64,000 bases of DNA from Rhodothermales bacterium (GCA_028284865.1 JANQQV010000018.1:124001-188000), one strand, 5' to 3'; numbered from the stretch's first letter, positions 44,522 to 53,723 are shown. The notes: generated from the letters alone by a model not told the origin. Numbers and translations: made by a program.

Positions 44522-45118
44522 GTGTCTCGACTCCTTTTCGCCATCCTCCTGCTGCTCCTGTTGCCGCACCAGGCCAGTGGCCAAGTCGCGGATGAAGCTC
44601 CATCGCATGTCGAGCAACTGACACTGTTGGCGGCAGGATGTCTGGAATCGCCAACCGATGATGCGAGTGCATTCCGCTTCCTTGCCCAGGAGCGGACGGT
44701 GTCGTTTGCCTCTCCCCTTGCTGCGTCCTGGACGGCCCAGGGGAAAACAGTCTATCAAGCACCCTCTGATGCCGATGCACCACTTCTGGTTGTAACGACC
44801 GACCAAGCGGAGATTACCCTTGAGCGTGCATCCAGGAATACGGTGGATCGCACGGCGCGTCTCAACCTGACCTGGTGGTTGTCTGCTGCTGATGGAGCCA
44901 TTCTGGGCACCGCCTCGTGCCAGGCGACCGAAACGGATGAATTGACCCGGGATCAGGCCCTCGAATTTGCTGTTGCAGGCACCACCGGTTTGGATCCGGA
45001 CCTCCCTCCCCGTTCCCGAATCCTGAATGCAGCACAGCCAGTTGTGCTGCTTGGGGCTACGGCGGTGGGGACCTACCTGTTGTTCAATCTGCGCAGTCGG
45101 CGCAGCGATGGTGGATGA
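44522..45118 (+). CDS. Exported protein of unknown function with C-terminal membrane anchor
   Basis: A 198-residue protein that I do not recognise. GTG start followed by a signal sequence (MSRLLFAILLLLLLPHQASG). The mature part has two Cys near each end of the soluble domain (AAGCLES, TASCQAT) that could pair. A hydrophobic segment near the C-terminus (PVVLLGATAVGTYLLFNL) precedes a basic tail (RSRRSDGG), as in a tail anchor with cytoplasmic end. It overlaps the following lipoprotein gene by four bases, so the two are translationally coupled and may act together in the envelope. Confidence 0.75.
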   Translation: MSRLLFAILLLLLLPHQASGQVADEAPSHVEQLTLLAAGCLESPTDDASAFRFLAQERTVSFASPLAASWTAQGKTVYQAPSDADAPLLVVTTDQAEITLERASRNTVDRTARLNLTWWLSAADGAILGTASCQATETDELTRDQALEFAVAGTTGLDPDLPPRSRILNAAQPVVLLGATAVGTYLLFNLRSRRSDGG

Positions 45119-46899
45119 GCATTGTTCAATCACGGAGGCGACCCTCTCGCAATCTCCCTTTCCGCTTGCGACTGCGCTATAGCTGCTCAATCGTATTGCT
45201 TGCTGCGCTGACAGCATGCGCCGTTCCTGTCCCACCCACGGGTGGACCACCGGACTCCACGCCACCTGCTCTTGAATCGTCCGAACCAGCTCCGGGTGCG
45301 GTGAACGTCGAAACCGATCGACTTCGGTTCACCTTTTCCGAACCCGTGGACGAAGCTTCTTTCCGGACCGCATTCTCGATCGCGCCCGAAATGAACGGGG
45401 CTATCGATTTTCGCGGATCGGGACGAACCGTGGAAGTTCGCCTGCCTGAAGCGCTGCGGGCTTCCACGACGTATCGCGTTACCCTGGACGTTTCCCTCAG
45501 GGATCGAAGAAGCGTCACGCTGGACGCACCCATCACCCTGGCATTCGCCACAGGCTCCGAGATCGATCGGGGTCGCCTGTCGGGTCGAATCCTGCAGGCG
45601 CGAGACGGACAACCGGCCGCAGGGGTGGATGTGCTGGCTTTCGCATCTGCTGACTCGACCGACCTGAACGAGGGCCCGCTTTATCGTACACAGACTGGGT
45701 CCGATGGTCGCTTCCGTCTCGAGTACCTGAGCGAGGGTTCTTACTTCGTAGTGGGGCTCGAAGATGACAATCGGAATCGCCAGATCGATACAGGCGAAGC
45801 CCTTGCCGTTCCGCCCCAGGCTGCCATTCCGGCCGATACCAGCATGACCGCCGTTGCTCGTCCGTGGGTCCTGGCTCGGTTTGACGAATCAGCGCCAACC
45901 GTGGAGCGCGTGCGTGCGATATCCACTGGTGAACTGGAAATCCGCCTCTCGGAACCGCTGGCCTGGCGACTCGACGATGCCATTGCGCCGCCAGAAAACC
46001 TGTTTGTGGTGGACTCTCTTCGATCCCGTTCTGTCCGTGTGGATGCACTTTGGTTCTCGCAGAACAACCCCCGCATCATTTACGGCGCGGTCGAGGAGCT
46101 GGCTCCTGGTTCGTGGACCATGGAAGGGGTATTTGCAGCAGCGGACTCGTCCGGAAACGAGCTGGCCCCCTCCCAACAGCCTTTCTCAGTCTCGCCCGGC
46201 CTGCCTCCACCCGACCCGGTGACGTTCCTTTCGTGGACACCCGACTCGCTTGGAGCCGTGCCAGCCGGTGATGATGTGCCCGCCACGTTCCGGGTGGTAT
46301 GGCCGTTCGAGGCGCCCGGCGTGCGGCTCTCTGGGCCAACCGTGGATTCCGAGATCACGTTTGTCGATTCGAGCGGCATTCAGATGGCATTCCAGGTGGA
46401 CTACTCCGATCCGGCAGCACCGAAATGGTATCCGGACGTACGCGGACGTTTTACCTACAAAGCGATGCTCCGCATTGCTGAAGATGACTCTACCCACGCC
46501 ATCTGGTTGCGGACAGCAACCGAACGGGACATGGGTGCGCTCGGTCTCGTGGTCGAAGCGGGAGAGTTCGACCCGGAGGAGATCGTCGGCATACTCTGGC
46601 GTACTCGTGATAGTGGACCGTCGATTGCGACCACCTCGCTTGAAGGCGATATGCTGCTGTTCGAAGAGCTTTCGGGAGGCTTCAGGGGTCGCGCGCTGGT
46701 CTTCGTGGATCAGGACGGAGATGGCACCTGGAGTCCGGGATCCCTGCTTCCCTATCGCGCCGCCGAGCCTGTAGGTTGGCATGCGTTCGGCGAACCGGTC
46801 CGACCGCGATGGGATACGATTGCTGCCGACACACTGCGATTGGCGCCGCTTATGATTCCGGGCATGGCGCCGACTGAAGACGTCCCGTCGCAAGAGTGA
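45115..46899 (+). CDS. Lipoprotein with bacterial Ig-like (Big_5) domain
   Basis: A 594-residue Bacteroidota-type lipoprotein. The N-terminus is basic and then hydrophobic, ending in LLAALTAC with the lipidated Cys at about residue 35; the mature end begins CAVPVPPTGGPPDSTPPALE, the usual opening of this group (often C-x-PTGGPxDxTPP). A Big_5-type Ig domain follows at about 45-145 (LRFTFSEPVDEASF, STTYRVTLDVSLRD). Next is a carboxypeptidase-regulatory-like beta domain at about 155-215 (GRILQARDGQPAAGVDV, DGRFRLEYLSEGSYF). The remaining 350 residues are beta-rich without a family I can name. Exact role unknown; probably outer-membrane anchored. The short exported protein gene overlaps its start. 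Confidence 0.85.
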   Translation: MSIVQSRRRPSRNLPFRLRLRYSCSIVLLAALTACAVPVPPTGGPPDSTPPALESSEPAPGAVNVETDRLRFTFSEPVDEASFRTAFSIAPEMNGAIDFRGSGRTVEVRLPEALRASTTYRVTLDVSLRDRRSVTLDAPITLAFATGSEIDRGRLSGRILQARDGQPAAGVDVLAFASADSTDLNEGPLYRTQTGSDGRFRLEYLSEGSYFVVGLEDDNRNRQIDTGEALAVPPQAAIPADTSMTAVARPWVLARFDESAPTVERVRAISTGELEIRLSEPLAWRLDDAIAPPENLFVVDSLRSRSVRVDALWFSQNNPRIIYGAVEELAPGSWTMEGVFAAADSSGNELAPSQQPFSVSPGLPPPDPVTFLSWTPDSLGAVPAGDDVPATFRVVWPFEAPGVRLSGPTVDSEITFVDSSGIQMAFQVDYSDPAAPKWYPDVRGRFTYKAMLRIAEDDSTHAIWLRTATERDMGALGLVVEAGEFDPEEIVGILWRTRDSGPSIATTSLEGDMLLFEELSGGFRGRALVFVDQDGDGTWSPGSLLPYRAAEPVGWHAFGEPVRPRWDTIAADTLRLAPLMIPGMAPTEDVPSQE

Positions 46900-46933
46900 T
46901 CTGAACCAATACCGTCACTGATTGCCCCTTAAC

Positions 46934-48553
46934 ATGAGCGATCCAAGCACGCCTTATTCGATACCGCACTCAGCGCTGCTCGATCCGGTTCTGGACGCGG
47001 CCGCCATGCGGGCCGCAGACGCGTTTACGATCGAGTGGCTGGGTATTCCGGGCTTTACGCTGATGGAAGTGGCTGGACGGGAGTCAGCCCGCCTGGCGGC
47101 CGCGCACCTGGATGGGCCGTCTGATGTCCTGGTCTGTGTGGGCAAAGGTAATAATGGTGGTGACGGACTCGTGGTCGCACGATGGCTGGCTGACAAAGGA
47201 CACCGCGTTCGCGTGCTCATGACAGCCACGGTACCGGAATTGTCTCCGGATTGCGCTGCCAATCACGACATCCTCACCCGCATGGTCCTGGACGATTTGG
47301 CCAAGGAATTGTCCATTCTTGAATCGGGATCATGGTCGCTTGACGAGCTCGTCGACATGCCGGCGGATCTGATCATTGACGCTTTGTTCGGCACGGGTCT
47401 CGAGTCTGCGCTGCGAGCGCCTTACGCCGATCTGGTGCGCGCAATCAATACGCACCCCGCCCCCGTACTCGCGCTCGACATGCCTTCGGGGCTTTCCGCG
47501 ACATCGGGGATTGCCTTCGATCCCCATATCCGCGCGGTCGCAACGGTGACCATGGGGGCCTTGAAAGCAGGCCTTTTGCTCGAACAAGGTCCAGACTGTT
47601 CAGGCGAAGTCCATGCGGTGGACATCGGTATCCCCGCTTCGGTCTTGCGCCGGGAAGCAGCGAACCGAGGCTCGGGGTTTCGGTCTACAGATGACTGGGT
47701 TTCGGCACACCTTCGGCCCCGCGTCCGGACAGATCACAAATACACGACGGGACCAACGCTGATTGTGGGAGGCTCCGAAGCATTCCCCGGCGCGCCCGCC
47801 TTGGCAGCACGCGCTGCAGCTCGGACGGGAAGCGGCTATGTTGTGGCCATCGGGCCTGAGTCCATCCGGGCACGCATGCAGGAATCGCTGGATGCCATAC
47901 CCGTAGCTGGATTCGACCCAGCGGCGTCAGCGGACACGATCGTTTCAACGCTCGAGGAGGAGCTGGACAATCGATGGACAAAGGCCCGGTCCTTGCTGAT
48001 CGGCCCGGGATTGGGCCGCGAAGAAGGAGTCGCTGAGCTGGTTCTCGCGCTTGTTGCTCGTTTTGATGGCTCGATTGTGCTGGATGCGGGCGCTTTGTTC
48101 GCGATCGCACCGTTTCGTGACCAGATCGCGACTCAAGCGAAGGGTCGCGTGATCCTGACGCCTCACGACGGCGAGTTGAGCCGGCTCGATCCGGAAGACG
48201 CCATGCCGGGTGCAGACTCCAGTCGGATCTCTAGGGTGGAGCGGATCGCAACAGCCTGGCAGTGCACGGTCCTGGCGAAAGGACAACCCAGTATCACAGC
48301 GGCGCCGGATGGTCGAGTGATCGTAAATGGATCCGGGCATCCGGCCGCCGCGACGGCGGGAAGTGGGGATGTCCTGGCAGGTATCGTTTCCGGATTGCTG
48401 GCTCAGGGACTGGAGCCATTCGCCGCCGCGGCGGCCGGCATCCATATCGGCGGAACAGCCGTCAGCCAGTTCGTAGAACGGGGCGCTTCGCAGTCGCTCG
48501 TTGCTTCAGACATCATTGAAGCACTGCCAGCAACACTCCGAAGCCTTTCCTGA
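46934..48553 (+). CDS. nnrD: Bifunctional NAD(P)H-hydrate epimerase/dehydratase
   Basis: A 539-residue fusion of NnrE (YjeF_N) and NnrD (carbohydrate-kinase-like) domains that repairs hydrated NADH and NADPH. The epimerase part (about 15-215) has EVAGRESARLAA, VGKGNNGGDGLVVARWL and LALDMPSGLSA. The dehydratase part (about 230-530) has GPTLIVGGSEAFPGAPALAA, LLIGPGLGREEGV, VILTPHDGELSRL and ATAGSGDVLAGIVSGLLA, the last carrying the catalytic Asp. I start at ATG 46934 rather than an upstream TTG. It is 35 bases after the lipoprotein stop and 26 bases before a VanZ-like gene. Confidence 0.93.
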   Translation: MSDPSTPYSIPHSALLDPVLDAAAMRAADAFTIEWLGIPGFTLMEVAGRESARLAAAHLDGPSDVLVCVGKGNNGGDGLVVARWLADKGHRVRVLMTATVPELSPDCAANHDILTRMVLDDLAKELSILESGSWSLDELVDMPADLIIDALFGTGLESALRAPYADLVRAINTHPAPVLALDMPSGLSATSGIAFDPHIRAVATVTMGALKAGLLLEQGPDCSGEVHAVDIGIPASVLRREAANRGSGFRSTDDWVSAHLRPRVRTDHKYTTGPTLIVGGSEAFPGAPALAARAAARTGSGYVVAIGPESIRARMQESLDAIPVAGFDPAASADTIVSTLEEELDNRWTKARSLLIGPGLGREEGVAELVLALVARFDGSIVLDAGALFAIAPFRDQIATQAKGRVILTPHDGELSRLDPEDAMPGADSSRISRVERIATAWQCTVLAKGQPSITAAPDGRVIVNGSGHPAAATAGSGDVLAGIVSGLLAQGLEPFAAAAAGIHIGGTAVSQFVERGASQSLVASDIIEALPATLRSLS

Positions 48554-48579
48554 ACTGACGCACCGCGACCGTATTCCGC

Positions 48580-48972
48580 ATGTTTCTAACGTCCCCCCGT
48601 TTCCTGGCCGTCCTTTGGACGATGCTCATTATGGTGGGACTGACGCTGCCGGGATCTCAGCTTCCCCAGTCCTCGCTTCTCGAGTTTGACAAGCTGATCC
48701 ATGGTGGGCTCTTCCTGGTACTAACCCTGCTCTGGCTCGTAGCGATCAGCAAAGGCGAGGTTGGCCCCGGTGTTGCCGTATTGACAATCATACTGGCATT
48801 TTCTGTTTTGTCAGAGTTGTACCAAGGCTGGTTGCCATTCGGTCGACACGCCGATTTCCTTGATTCAGCGGCCGATGCAGCTGGCGCTGTAATCGGGTTT
48901 GTTGTGTGGCTACCGCTGCGTGACCGCCTGAACCGGTGGTCGGAACGAGGACGCGGTCGATCCGTTGAGTAG
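48580..48972 (+). CDS. VanZ-like family membrane protein
   Basis: A 130-residue protein with four hydrophobic helices and the VanZ-like pattern: SSLLEFDKLIHGGLFLVLTLLW-type first half (DKLIHGGLF) and the charged helix ending SELYQGWLPFGRHADFLDSA, where Glu, Asp and His residues are conserved in the family. The C-terminus is basic. VanZ contributes to teicoplanin resistance in enterococci, but the family at large has no assigned role, and nothing here suggests antibiotic resistance. It follows nnrD by 26 bases. Confidence 0.85.
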   Translation: MFLTSPRFLAVLWTMLIMVGLTLPGSQLPQSSLLEFDKLIHGGLFLVLTLLWLVAISKGEVGPGVAVLTIILAFSVLSELYQGWLPFGRHADFLDSAADAAGAVIGFVVWLPLRDRLNRWSERGRGRSVE

Positions 48973-49174
48973 CACCGACTGGTATTCAGAAAAGTCTCCA
49001 GAAAAAGACGCACGGACCCGGCAACTTTGCCGACACCCATCGGTCCTGTTATTGAATCCACGAAGAGAACACGTTCATTCGGCGTGAAATGGCGCTTCTG
49101 AGAGGGAGGCTGGGGTCATGCGAATTCGCAATCGACCCGCCGTTTTTCACTTTCGATTCTGGACGCGCTCTACG

Positions 49175-49180
49175 TATACT
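49175..49180 (+). promoter_or_regulatory. Possible -10 element for tonB
   Basis: TATACT lies 50 bases before the tonB ATG in a 258-base gap without genes. No -35 of good quality is present at 16-18 bases. The rest of the gap shows nothing recognisable. Confidence 0.3.
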
Positions 49181-49230
49181 CTACGTTCCGACCGATTTCG
49201 TGCCCTCCAGGCACTCAGCTCAGCACTACT

Positions 49231-49890
49231 ATGGCTCTCAAAAAGACAGATAAAGCCGACATCAAGCGGAGATACCCGCTGTATGTCGAGCTCGGAATGG
49301 TCATGACCTTGGCCGTTTTGATCGTTGCTTTCCGTCTGGACATGTCCGTCGACGATTCCTTCGATGTTCAGCTCGAAGAACAGGAAGTGGTACAGATGGA
49401 AGAAATCCAGCAGACTCAGCAAATCGAGAAACCACCGCCACCACCGCGTCCGCCGGTACCGGTTGAGGTTCCCAACGATGAGGTTCTCGACGATGTCGAG
49501 CTTGACCTGGACGTTTCCCTCGATCTCGACGAAATGGTAGACCTCCCGCCTCCGCCACCACCGGCTGAGGAAGAGGAAGAAGAAGAGCCGGAAATCTTCG
49601 TCATCGTGGAGCAGTCTCCTGAGCTTATCGGTGGTCTCGCCGGTCTGCAGAAGAAGATCCGCTACCCGGAGATTGCAAAGAAAGCCGGCGTCGAAGGCCG
49701 TGTGTACCTGCAGTTCGTCGTTGACGAGCAGGGCAACGTCCACGATCCAATCGTCACCCGCGGCATCGGTGCCGGATGTGACGAGGAAGCCATCCGAGCC
49801 ATTCTCGAAGCCAAGTTCAAGCCGGGCAAGCAGCGCGGTAAGGCCGTGAAGGTGAAGATGTCATTGCCGATCACGTTCAAGCTGAAATGA
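49231..49890 (+). CDS. tonB: TonB-family energy transducer
   Basis: A 219-residue TonB. One N-terminal helix (VELGMVMTLAVLIVAFRL, about residues 18-35) anchors it in the inner membrane. A periplasmic linker alternates proline runs and acidic runs (KPPPPPRPPVP, LPPPPPPAEEEEEEEP), and the C-terminal domain (about 135-219) has IRYPEIAKKAGVEGRVYLQF and GCDEEAIRAILEAKFKPG, typical of the Bacteroidota type. It transmits proton-motive force from ExbB/ExbD to outer-membrane receptors. ExbB and ExbD genes are not adjacent. The following gene overlaps its stop by four bases. Confidence 0.93.
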   Translation: MALKKTDKADIKRRYPLYVELGMVMTLAVLIVAFRLDMSVDDSFDVQLEEQEVVQMEEIQQTQQIEKPPPPPRPPVPVEVPNDEVLDDVELDLDVSLDLDEMVDLPPPPPPAEEEEEEEPEIFVIVEQSPELIGGLAGLQKKIRYPEIAKKAGVEGRVYLQFVVDEQGNVHDPIVTRGIGAGCDEEAIRAILEAKFKPGKQRGKAVKVKMSLPITFKLK

Positions 49891-50618
49891 GCGAGCCGGC
49901 CAGAAAGCTTTCAGAAGAAGGGGCGGAGCGCGAAGCGCGCCGCCCCTTTTCTTCTTTCTTCAAGCGGGTCTTTGGTAGGTCCGACGATGCCGCTGTGGAA
50001 TCAAGCGAGCCGCGTCGATCGCACGAAGAGCCCGAGCCTGAAGAAAAACCGGAAGAGTTCTGGAATCCCAAAGAGGGTTCGCCTCAAATGGAAGCGGTCC
50101 GTCCCATGCGGCCGCAGTTTCCTGTATGGAAGAAAGAGTATCCAGGTCTGACCGCTGAAGACATTGACCTGGAGGATGATGACTGGTTGCGACATCAGTC
50201 CGTGGACCAGAATCACCCATACTCGGACGCACCGCCTACCGCAACGTCCAACAATGGGGAGCAACACCCGTCGGACGCGCAAAATCCCGGGTTTTCAACG
50301 TTCCCAGAAGAGCAGAGGGGCGGATTTGTCCCCTCAGGGGATCCATACCCTCCCCATCTTCGAAAGCTTGAGCCGATTGCCACCATGGAACCACAGCCTG
50401 AACGTCAAGAAAATCTCGATGCCGTCGTCGACCGGCTGCTCAGGGACAAGGACTTCCTCTTGGCTGAAGAGTTGAAGCACAAGGCCGAAGAGATCAATCA
50501 GCTCCTGGTACAGGCACAGCGCCAGAAGATGAAAGTGGAGCTGTCAGTTTCCGAATTGGAAAGCCGTCCTGGCAACAAAGTCTCCTGGCTCGACGTGCGC
50601 ATCTTCAAAGAGATCTGA
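49887..50618 (+). CDS. Hydrophilic protein of unknown function downstream of tonB
   Basis: A 243-residue protein with no signal peptide, membrane helix or family I can name. The N-terminal third is rich in Glu, Arg and Pro (EEPEPEEKPEEF), the middle is disordered-looking, and about residues 170-225 form a predicted coiled coil (LDAVVDRLLRDKDFLLAEEL then KAEEINQLLVQAQRQKMKVE). It starts with ATGA overlapping the tonB stop, so translation is coupled. Codons 12-25 encode the stem and T-rich tract of a terminator-like hairpin (49920-49959), an unusual use of coding sequence. The reading frame is intact throughout and codon use resembles that of its neighbours. Confidence 0.7.
   Translation: MSEPARKLSEEGAEREARRPFSSFFKRVFGRSDDAAVESSEPRRSHEEPEPEEKPEEFWNPKEGSPQMEAVRPMRPQFPVWKKEYPGLTAEDIDLEDDDWLRHQSVDQNHPYSDAPPTATSNNGEQHPSDAQNPGFSTFPEEQRGGFVPSGDPYPPHLRKLEPIATMEPQPERQENLDAVVDRLLRDKDFLLAEELKHKAEEINQLLVQAQRQKMKVELSVSELESRPGNKVSWLDVRIFKEI
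49920..49959 (+). terminator. Terminator-like hairpin inside the start of the gene after tonB
   Basis: GGGGCGG (49920-49926) pairs with CCGCCCC (49940-49946). GCGC/GCGC and a GAA loop lie inside, and TTTTCTTCTTTCTT follows. It lies 30 bases after the tonB stop and within the next reading frame. Confidence 0.75.
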
Positions 50619-50657
50619 TCCCGAGATCAATCTCCAACGGCCGTAAAGCGTCCAGCC

Positions 50658-51914
50658 TCAGCGCATCTCGTTTCGGACGATCTCGCCGCCCTTCATGACC
50701 AGCATCACGTTTCGCACTGCGGAGACGTCATCGGCTGGATTTCCACTCACGGCGACCAGATCGGCAAGAAGCCCCTCCTTTACCCGTCCTCGATCCGATA
50801 GGTGAAACGTATCGGCATTCAATGAGGTGGTCGCTCGCAATACGTCGAGAGGAGTCATTCCGTACTCCACCATCAATTCCATCTCCCAGGCGTTATCCCC
50901 GTGGTCGTAGACGCCAACGTCTCCACCCATTCCGATTTTCACGCCTATCTCCATGGCTTGTCTGAAAATCGTCTTCTTGTTTGCAATGCGAGCGGGATCC
51001 GGGTCGATTCCTTTTCGCCAGCCATTGTAACCCATGATGGCCTCGACTGCTGCCAGTGTCGGATACCAGACAACGCCACGCGCGGCCATCATTCCAAAGA
51101 TCTGTTCGGTCGCTCCGTCACCGTGCTCAATGGTCTCGACACCGGCCATGATCGCACGACGCATCCCCTCCTCCGTAGCGGCATGTGCAACGAGTGGCCG
51201 GCCACTTGACGCCGTGATTTCCCGCATCAGGGTCAGTTCTTCCAACGTGAAGCTCGGCATGGCTTCTCCATTGGGGCCCCAGCGATAGTCTGCGTACACC
51301 TTGATGAAATCCGCTCCGTTTCCGATCTGCGTTCGGGTCTCCCGAATCAGATCGTCCACACCGTCGGCGGCATGCGCACCCAATGGTTGCCCGACCTCGG
51401 GATGGAATCCCTTCGGACCATAGCTACCCGTTGCCACTATCGCTGGACCCGCCACAAGCAGGCGCGGACCTTGAATCACGCCCTTTTCGATGGCCGCCTT
51501 CACTCCGACATCGGCATAGGCCGCTCCCTCAGATCCAAGATCACGAAGCGTTGTGAACCCCGCCATCAGCGTCGCTTCGGCATGCACGGCTGCCCGGATC
51601 GCCCGTTCAGCCCTTGATTCCTTGAGGACCTGGTCGTTCCAGTTCGTCTCGTCATACGGATGCAGCAGCAGGTGGCCATGCCCCTCAATCATCCCGGGAA
51701 GCAACGTGGCTCCCGGCAGGTTCATCTGCTCGTCTGCCTGATCAACCAGATCCGATACGGGACCAACCGCGGCAATGACCTCGCCGTCCACGAGGACTGC
51801 CCAATCCTCGTGCATCTCCTCACCGTCAAATACCCGATCCGGAACCAGTAGCGTCTGCGCCACGGCCGGGCTGACCAGGACAAGAAGCATGGTGAGAATG
51901 AGAGTCGAGCGCAT
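50658..51914 (-). CDS. Secreted amidohydrolase (imidazolonepropionase-like/prolidase-like)
   Basis: A 418-residue exported amidohydrolase. The start MRSTLILTMLLVLVSPAVAQ gives a signal peptide; the longer frame overlaps the divergent gene and is not signal-like. Metal ligands visible are LLPGMIEGHGHLLLHP, the carbamylated-Lys region GADFIKVYADYRW, VAHAATEEGMRRAI (His), VETIEHGDG (His) and MGGDVGVYDHGDN (Asp). The set matches the secreted amidohydrolases often annotated as Xaa-Pro dipeptidase or organophosphate hydrolase-like; a peptide or small amide is the likely substrate. It is convergent with the tonB-downstream gene (39 bases apart). Confidence 0.88.
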   Translation of the reverse strand: MRSTLILTMLLVLVSPAVAQTLLVPDRVFDGEEMHEDWAVLVDGEVIAAVGPVSDLVDQADEQMNLPGATLLPGMIEGHGHLLLHPYDETNWNDQVLKESRAERAIRAAVHAEATLMAGFTTLRDLGSEGAAYADVGVKAAIEKGVIQGPRLLVAGPAIVATGSYGPKGFHPEVGQPLGAHAADGVDDLIRETRTQIGNGADFIKVYADYRWGPNGEAMPSFTLEELTLMREITASSGRPLVAHAATEEGMRRAIMAGVETIEHGDGATEQIFGMMAARGVVWYPTLAAVEAIMGYNGWRKGIDPDPARIANKKTIFRQAMEIGVKIGMGGDVGVYDHGDNAWEMELMVEYGMTPLDVLRATTSLNADTFHLSDRGRVKEGLLADLVAVSGNPADDVSAVRNVMLVMKGGEIVRNEMR

Positions 51915-52030
51915 GGGAGCCTCCGTGAGTGGATACGACGTCAGGATACCCAAACCGCGGACGCTCGGCAAGAAATACGCTGCACCGCCAATCGTACATT
52001 CCGTCATTCTGATCCCCAGCCCGAACACCC

Positions 52031-53269
52031 ATGCCATACGATATCGATCTCATCCGCAGCGAATTCCCTTCTCTCGCAGTGACGGATGACAACCAAGCCC
52101 GCGTGTATTTCGACAACCCGGGCGGTACCCAGATTTGTCAGCGATCCATCGATCGCATGAACGACTATCTGGTTCGGGCGAACACGAATACGCACGGACC
52201 CTTCATCACGTCCCGGTTGACCGACCACTTGATCGAAGAGACCCACGAGGCCCTGGCTGATTTCGTGGGGGCTTCCGATCCGGGAGAAATCGTGTTCGGA
52301 CAGAACATGACAACCCTGACACTCCATCTGTCACGGTCGATTGGACGCACCCTGGGGCCTGAAGATGAGGTCGTGGTCACTCGGATGGATCATGACGCCA
52401 ACATCAGCCCCTGGCTGTTGATGGCTCGTGACGCCGGATGTACTGTTCGCTGGATCGACTTTGATCCGTCTACCTATCGGTACGATCTCGCCTCAATTGA
52501 TGCAGCAATCACCTCGAAAACCAAGCTGGTAGCCGTCAATTACGCTTCTAACGCGATCGGGACGGTCAACGACGTTGCCATGGTGGTTGAGCGTGCCCAT
52601 GCTGTTGGCGCCTTGGTCTACGTCGACGCTGTACAGTTCGCGCCTCACTTCCTGACCGACGTGAATGCCATCAACTGCGATTTCCTGACATGTTCGGCAT
52701 ACAAGTTTTACGGTCCCCATCAGGGACTAGTTTGGGGACGACGCGAACTGCTCGAATCACTCGAACCCTACAAAGTCCGTCCGGCCGACAACACGCTCCC
52801 GAGCCGTTTCGAGACGGGCACGCAATCACACGAGGGGATGGCGGCCACACTGGGCGCGATCGATCACTTTGAATGGATCGGGGCGACGATGGGCGGCGGT
52901 GGCGAAACCCGCCGAGACCGCTTGACCTCCGGCTTCAAGGTGATGGCGGAATACGAGAAAGACTTGTGCCAACACCTGGTTGACGGCCTGTTGGCGATTC
53001 CCGGTGTCACCGTCCATGGATTGACGGCCAGTGAGGACATGTCTGATCGTGTGCCGACTGTGGGCATCGTCAAAGCAGGCGAACATCCCGATGCCATGGC
53101 AGAAAAACTGGCAGCCGCAAACATCTTCGTCTGGCCGGGTCACTACTACGCCATCGAAGTCATCGAGCGGCTGGGTCTCACGGATGCCGGAGGCATGCTT
53201 CGCATCGGGCTTGGGCAGTACAACACACGAGAAGAAGTAGACGCACTATTGAACGTCCTGGACAGCTGA
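52031..53269 (+). CDS. Class V aminotransferase, cysteine-desulfurase-like (VC1184 subfamily)
   Basis: A 412-residue PLP enzyme of the SufS-like fold. It opens YFDNPGGTQICQRSIDRM, has the cofactor His near RMDHDANISPW, the Asp in LVYVDAVQFAPH and the PLP Lys in CSAYKFYGPHQGLVWG. Where SufS has its mobile catalytic Cys loop, the sequence is WPGHYYAIEVIERLGL with no Cys, as in the VC1184 subfamily (TIGR01976). Desulfurase activity is therefore doubtful, and a role in another elimination or transamination reaction is as likely. No Suf or Isc genes are near. Start ATG at 52031 is convergent in layout with DUF493. Confidence 0.9.
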   Translation: MPYDIDLIRSEFPSLAVTDDNQARVYFDNPGGTQICQRSIDRMNDYLVRANTNTHGPFITSRLTDHLIEETHEALADFVGASDPGEIVFGQNMTTLTLHLSRSIGRTLGPEDEVVVTRMDHDANISPWLLMARDAGCTVRWIDFDPSTYRYDLASIDAAITSKTKLVAVNYASNAIGTVNDVAMVVERAHAVGALVYVDAVQFAPHFLTDVNAINCDFLTCSAYKFYGPHQGLVWGRRELLESLEPYKVRPADNTLPSRFETGTQSHEGMAATLGAIDHFEWIGATMGGGGETRRDRLTSGFKVMAEYEKDLCQHLVDGLLAIPGVTVHGLTASEDMSDRVPTVGIVKAGEHPDAMAEKLAAANIFVWPGHYYAIEVIERLGLTDAGGMLRIGLGQYNTREEVDALLNVLDS

Positions 53270-53291
53270 ACGCTCGGAGCCGCGAGCGCAA

Positions 53292-53579
53292 TCAGAGCGC
53301 AATGACGCCTTCGATCTCTCCCGCTGCACGATAGTAGCCAACGACCTCGTCGCTGCTTTCCACGTGAATGCGCATCGTTAAGCTCAGGTAGTTGCCCTTC
53401 TTGGAGGCCTTGACATCGATCTCATGTCCGTCAAAGACGGCTTTGAGTGATTCCAGCTCTGCTTTCGGCACGATGAACTTGAACAGATAAGTAGCCGGCC
53501 ACTCGTTGTTGTCGTCGAGCAGCTGCTGGAAGTTGGTCCACCAGTTCGGATCGGTCAGGGGTAGCTTCTGAGGTGCCAT
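53292..53579 (-). CDS. DUF493 (YbeD-like) family protein
   Basis: A 95-residue ferredoxin-like small protein of the DUF493 family, whose E. coli member is YbeD. Landmarks are WPATYLFKFIVPKAELESL and SKKGNYLSLTMRIHVESSDE, with VVGYYRAAGEIEGVI at the end. The family is thought to be regulatory (ACT-like fold), with no agreed function. I take ATG 53579 (MAPQKLPLTD); the frame extends 18 residues to 53633 with an Arg-rich leader. It is convergent with the class V aminotransferase, 22 bases apart. Confidence 0.88.
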   Translation of the reverse strand: MAPQKLPLTDPNWWTNFQQLLDDNNEWPATYLFKFIVPKAELESLKAVFDGHEIDVKASKKGNYLSLTMRIHVESSDEVVGYYRAAGEIEGVIAL

Positions 53580-53723
53580 ACCGCACTTGGGAGATTGATG
53601 TCGGCGCCAGAATCGGCGCAGGCGCCTATACACCCTCGGATTGATTGTTGGTTTCGTGAATCACTCGTGACCCTACCGACGTATCTTTTCGTTCTCACCC
53701 GCAATCCAGCCATCACGACCGAC

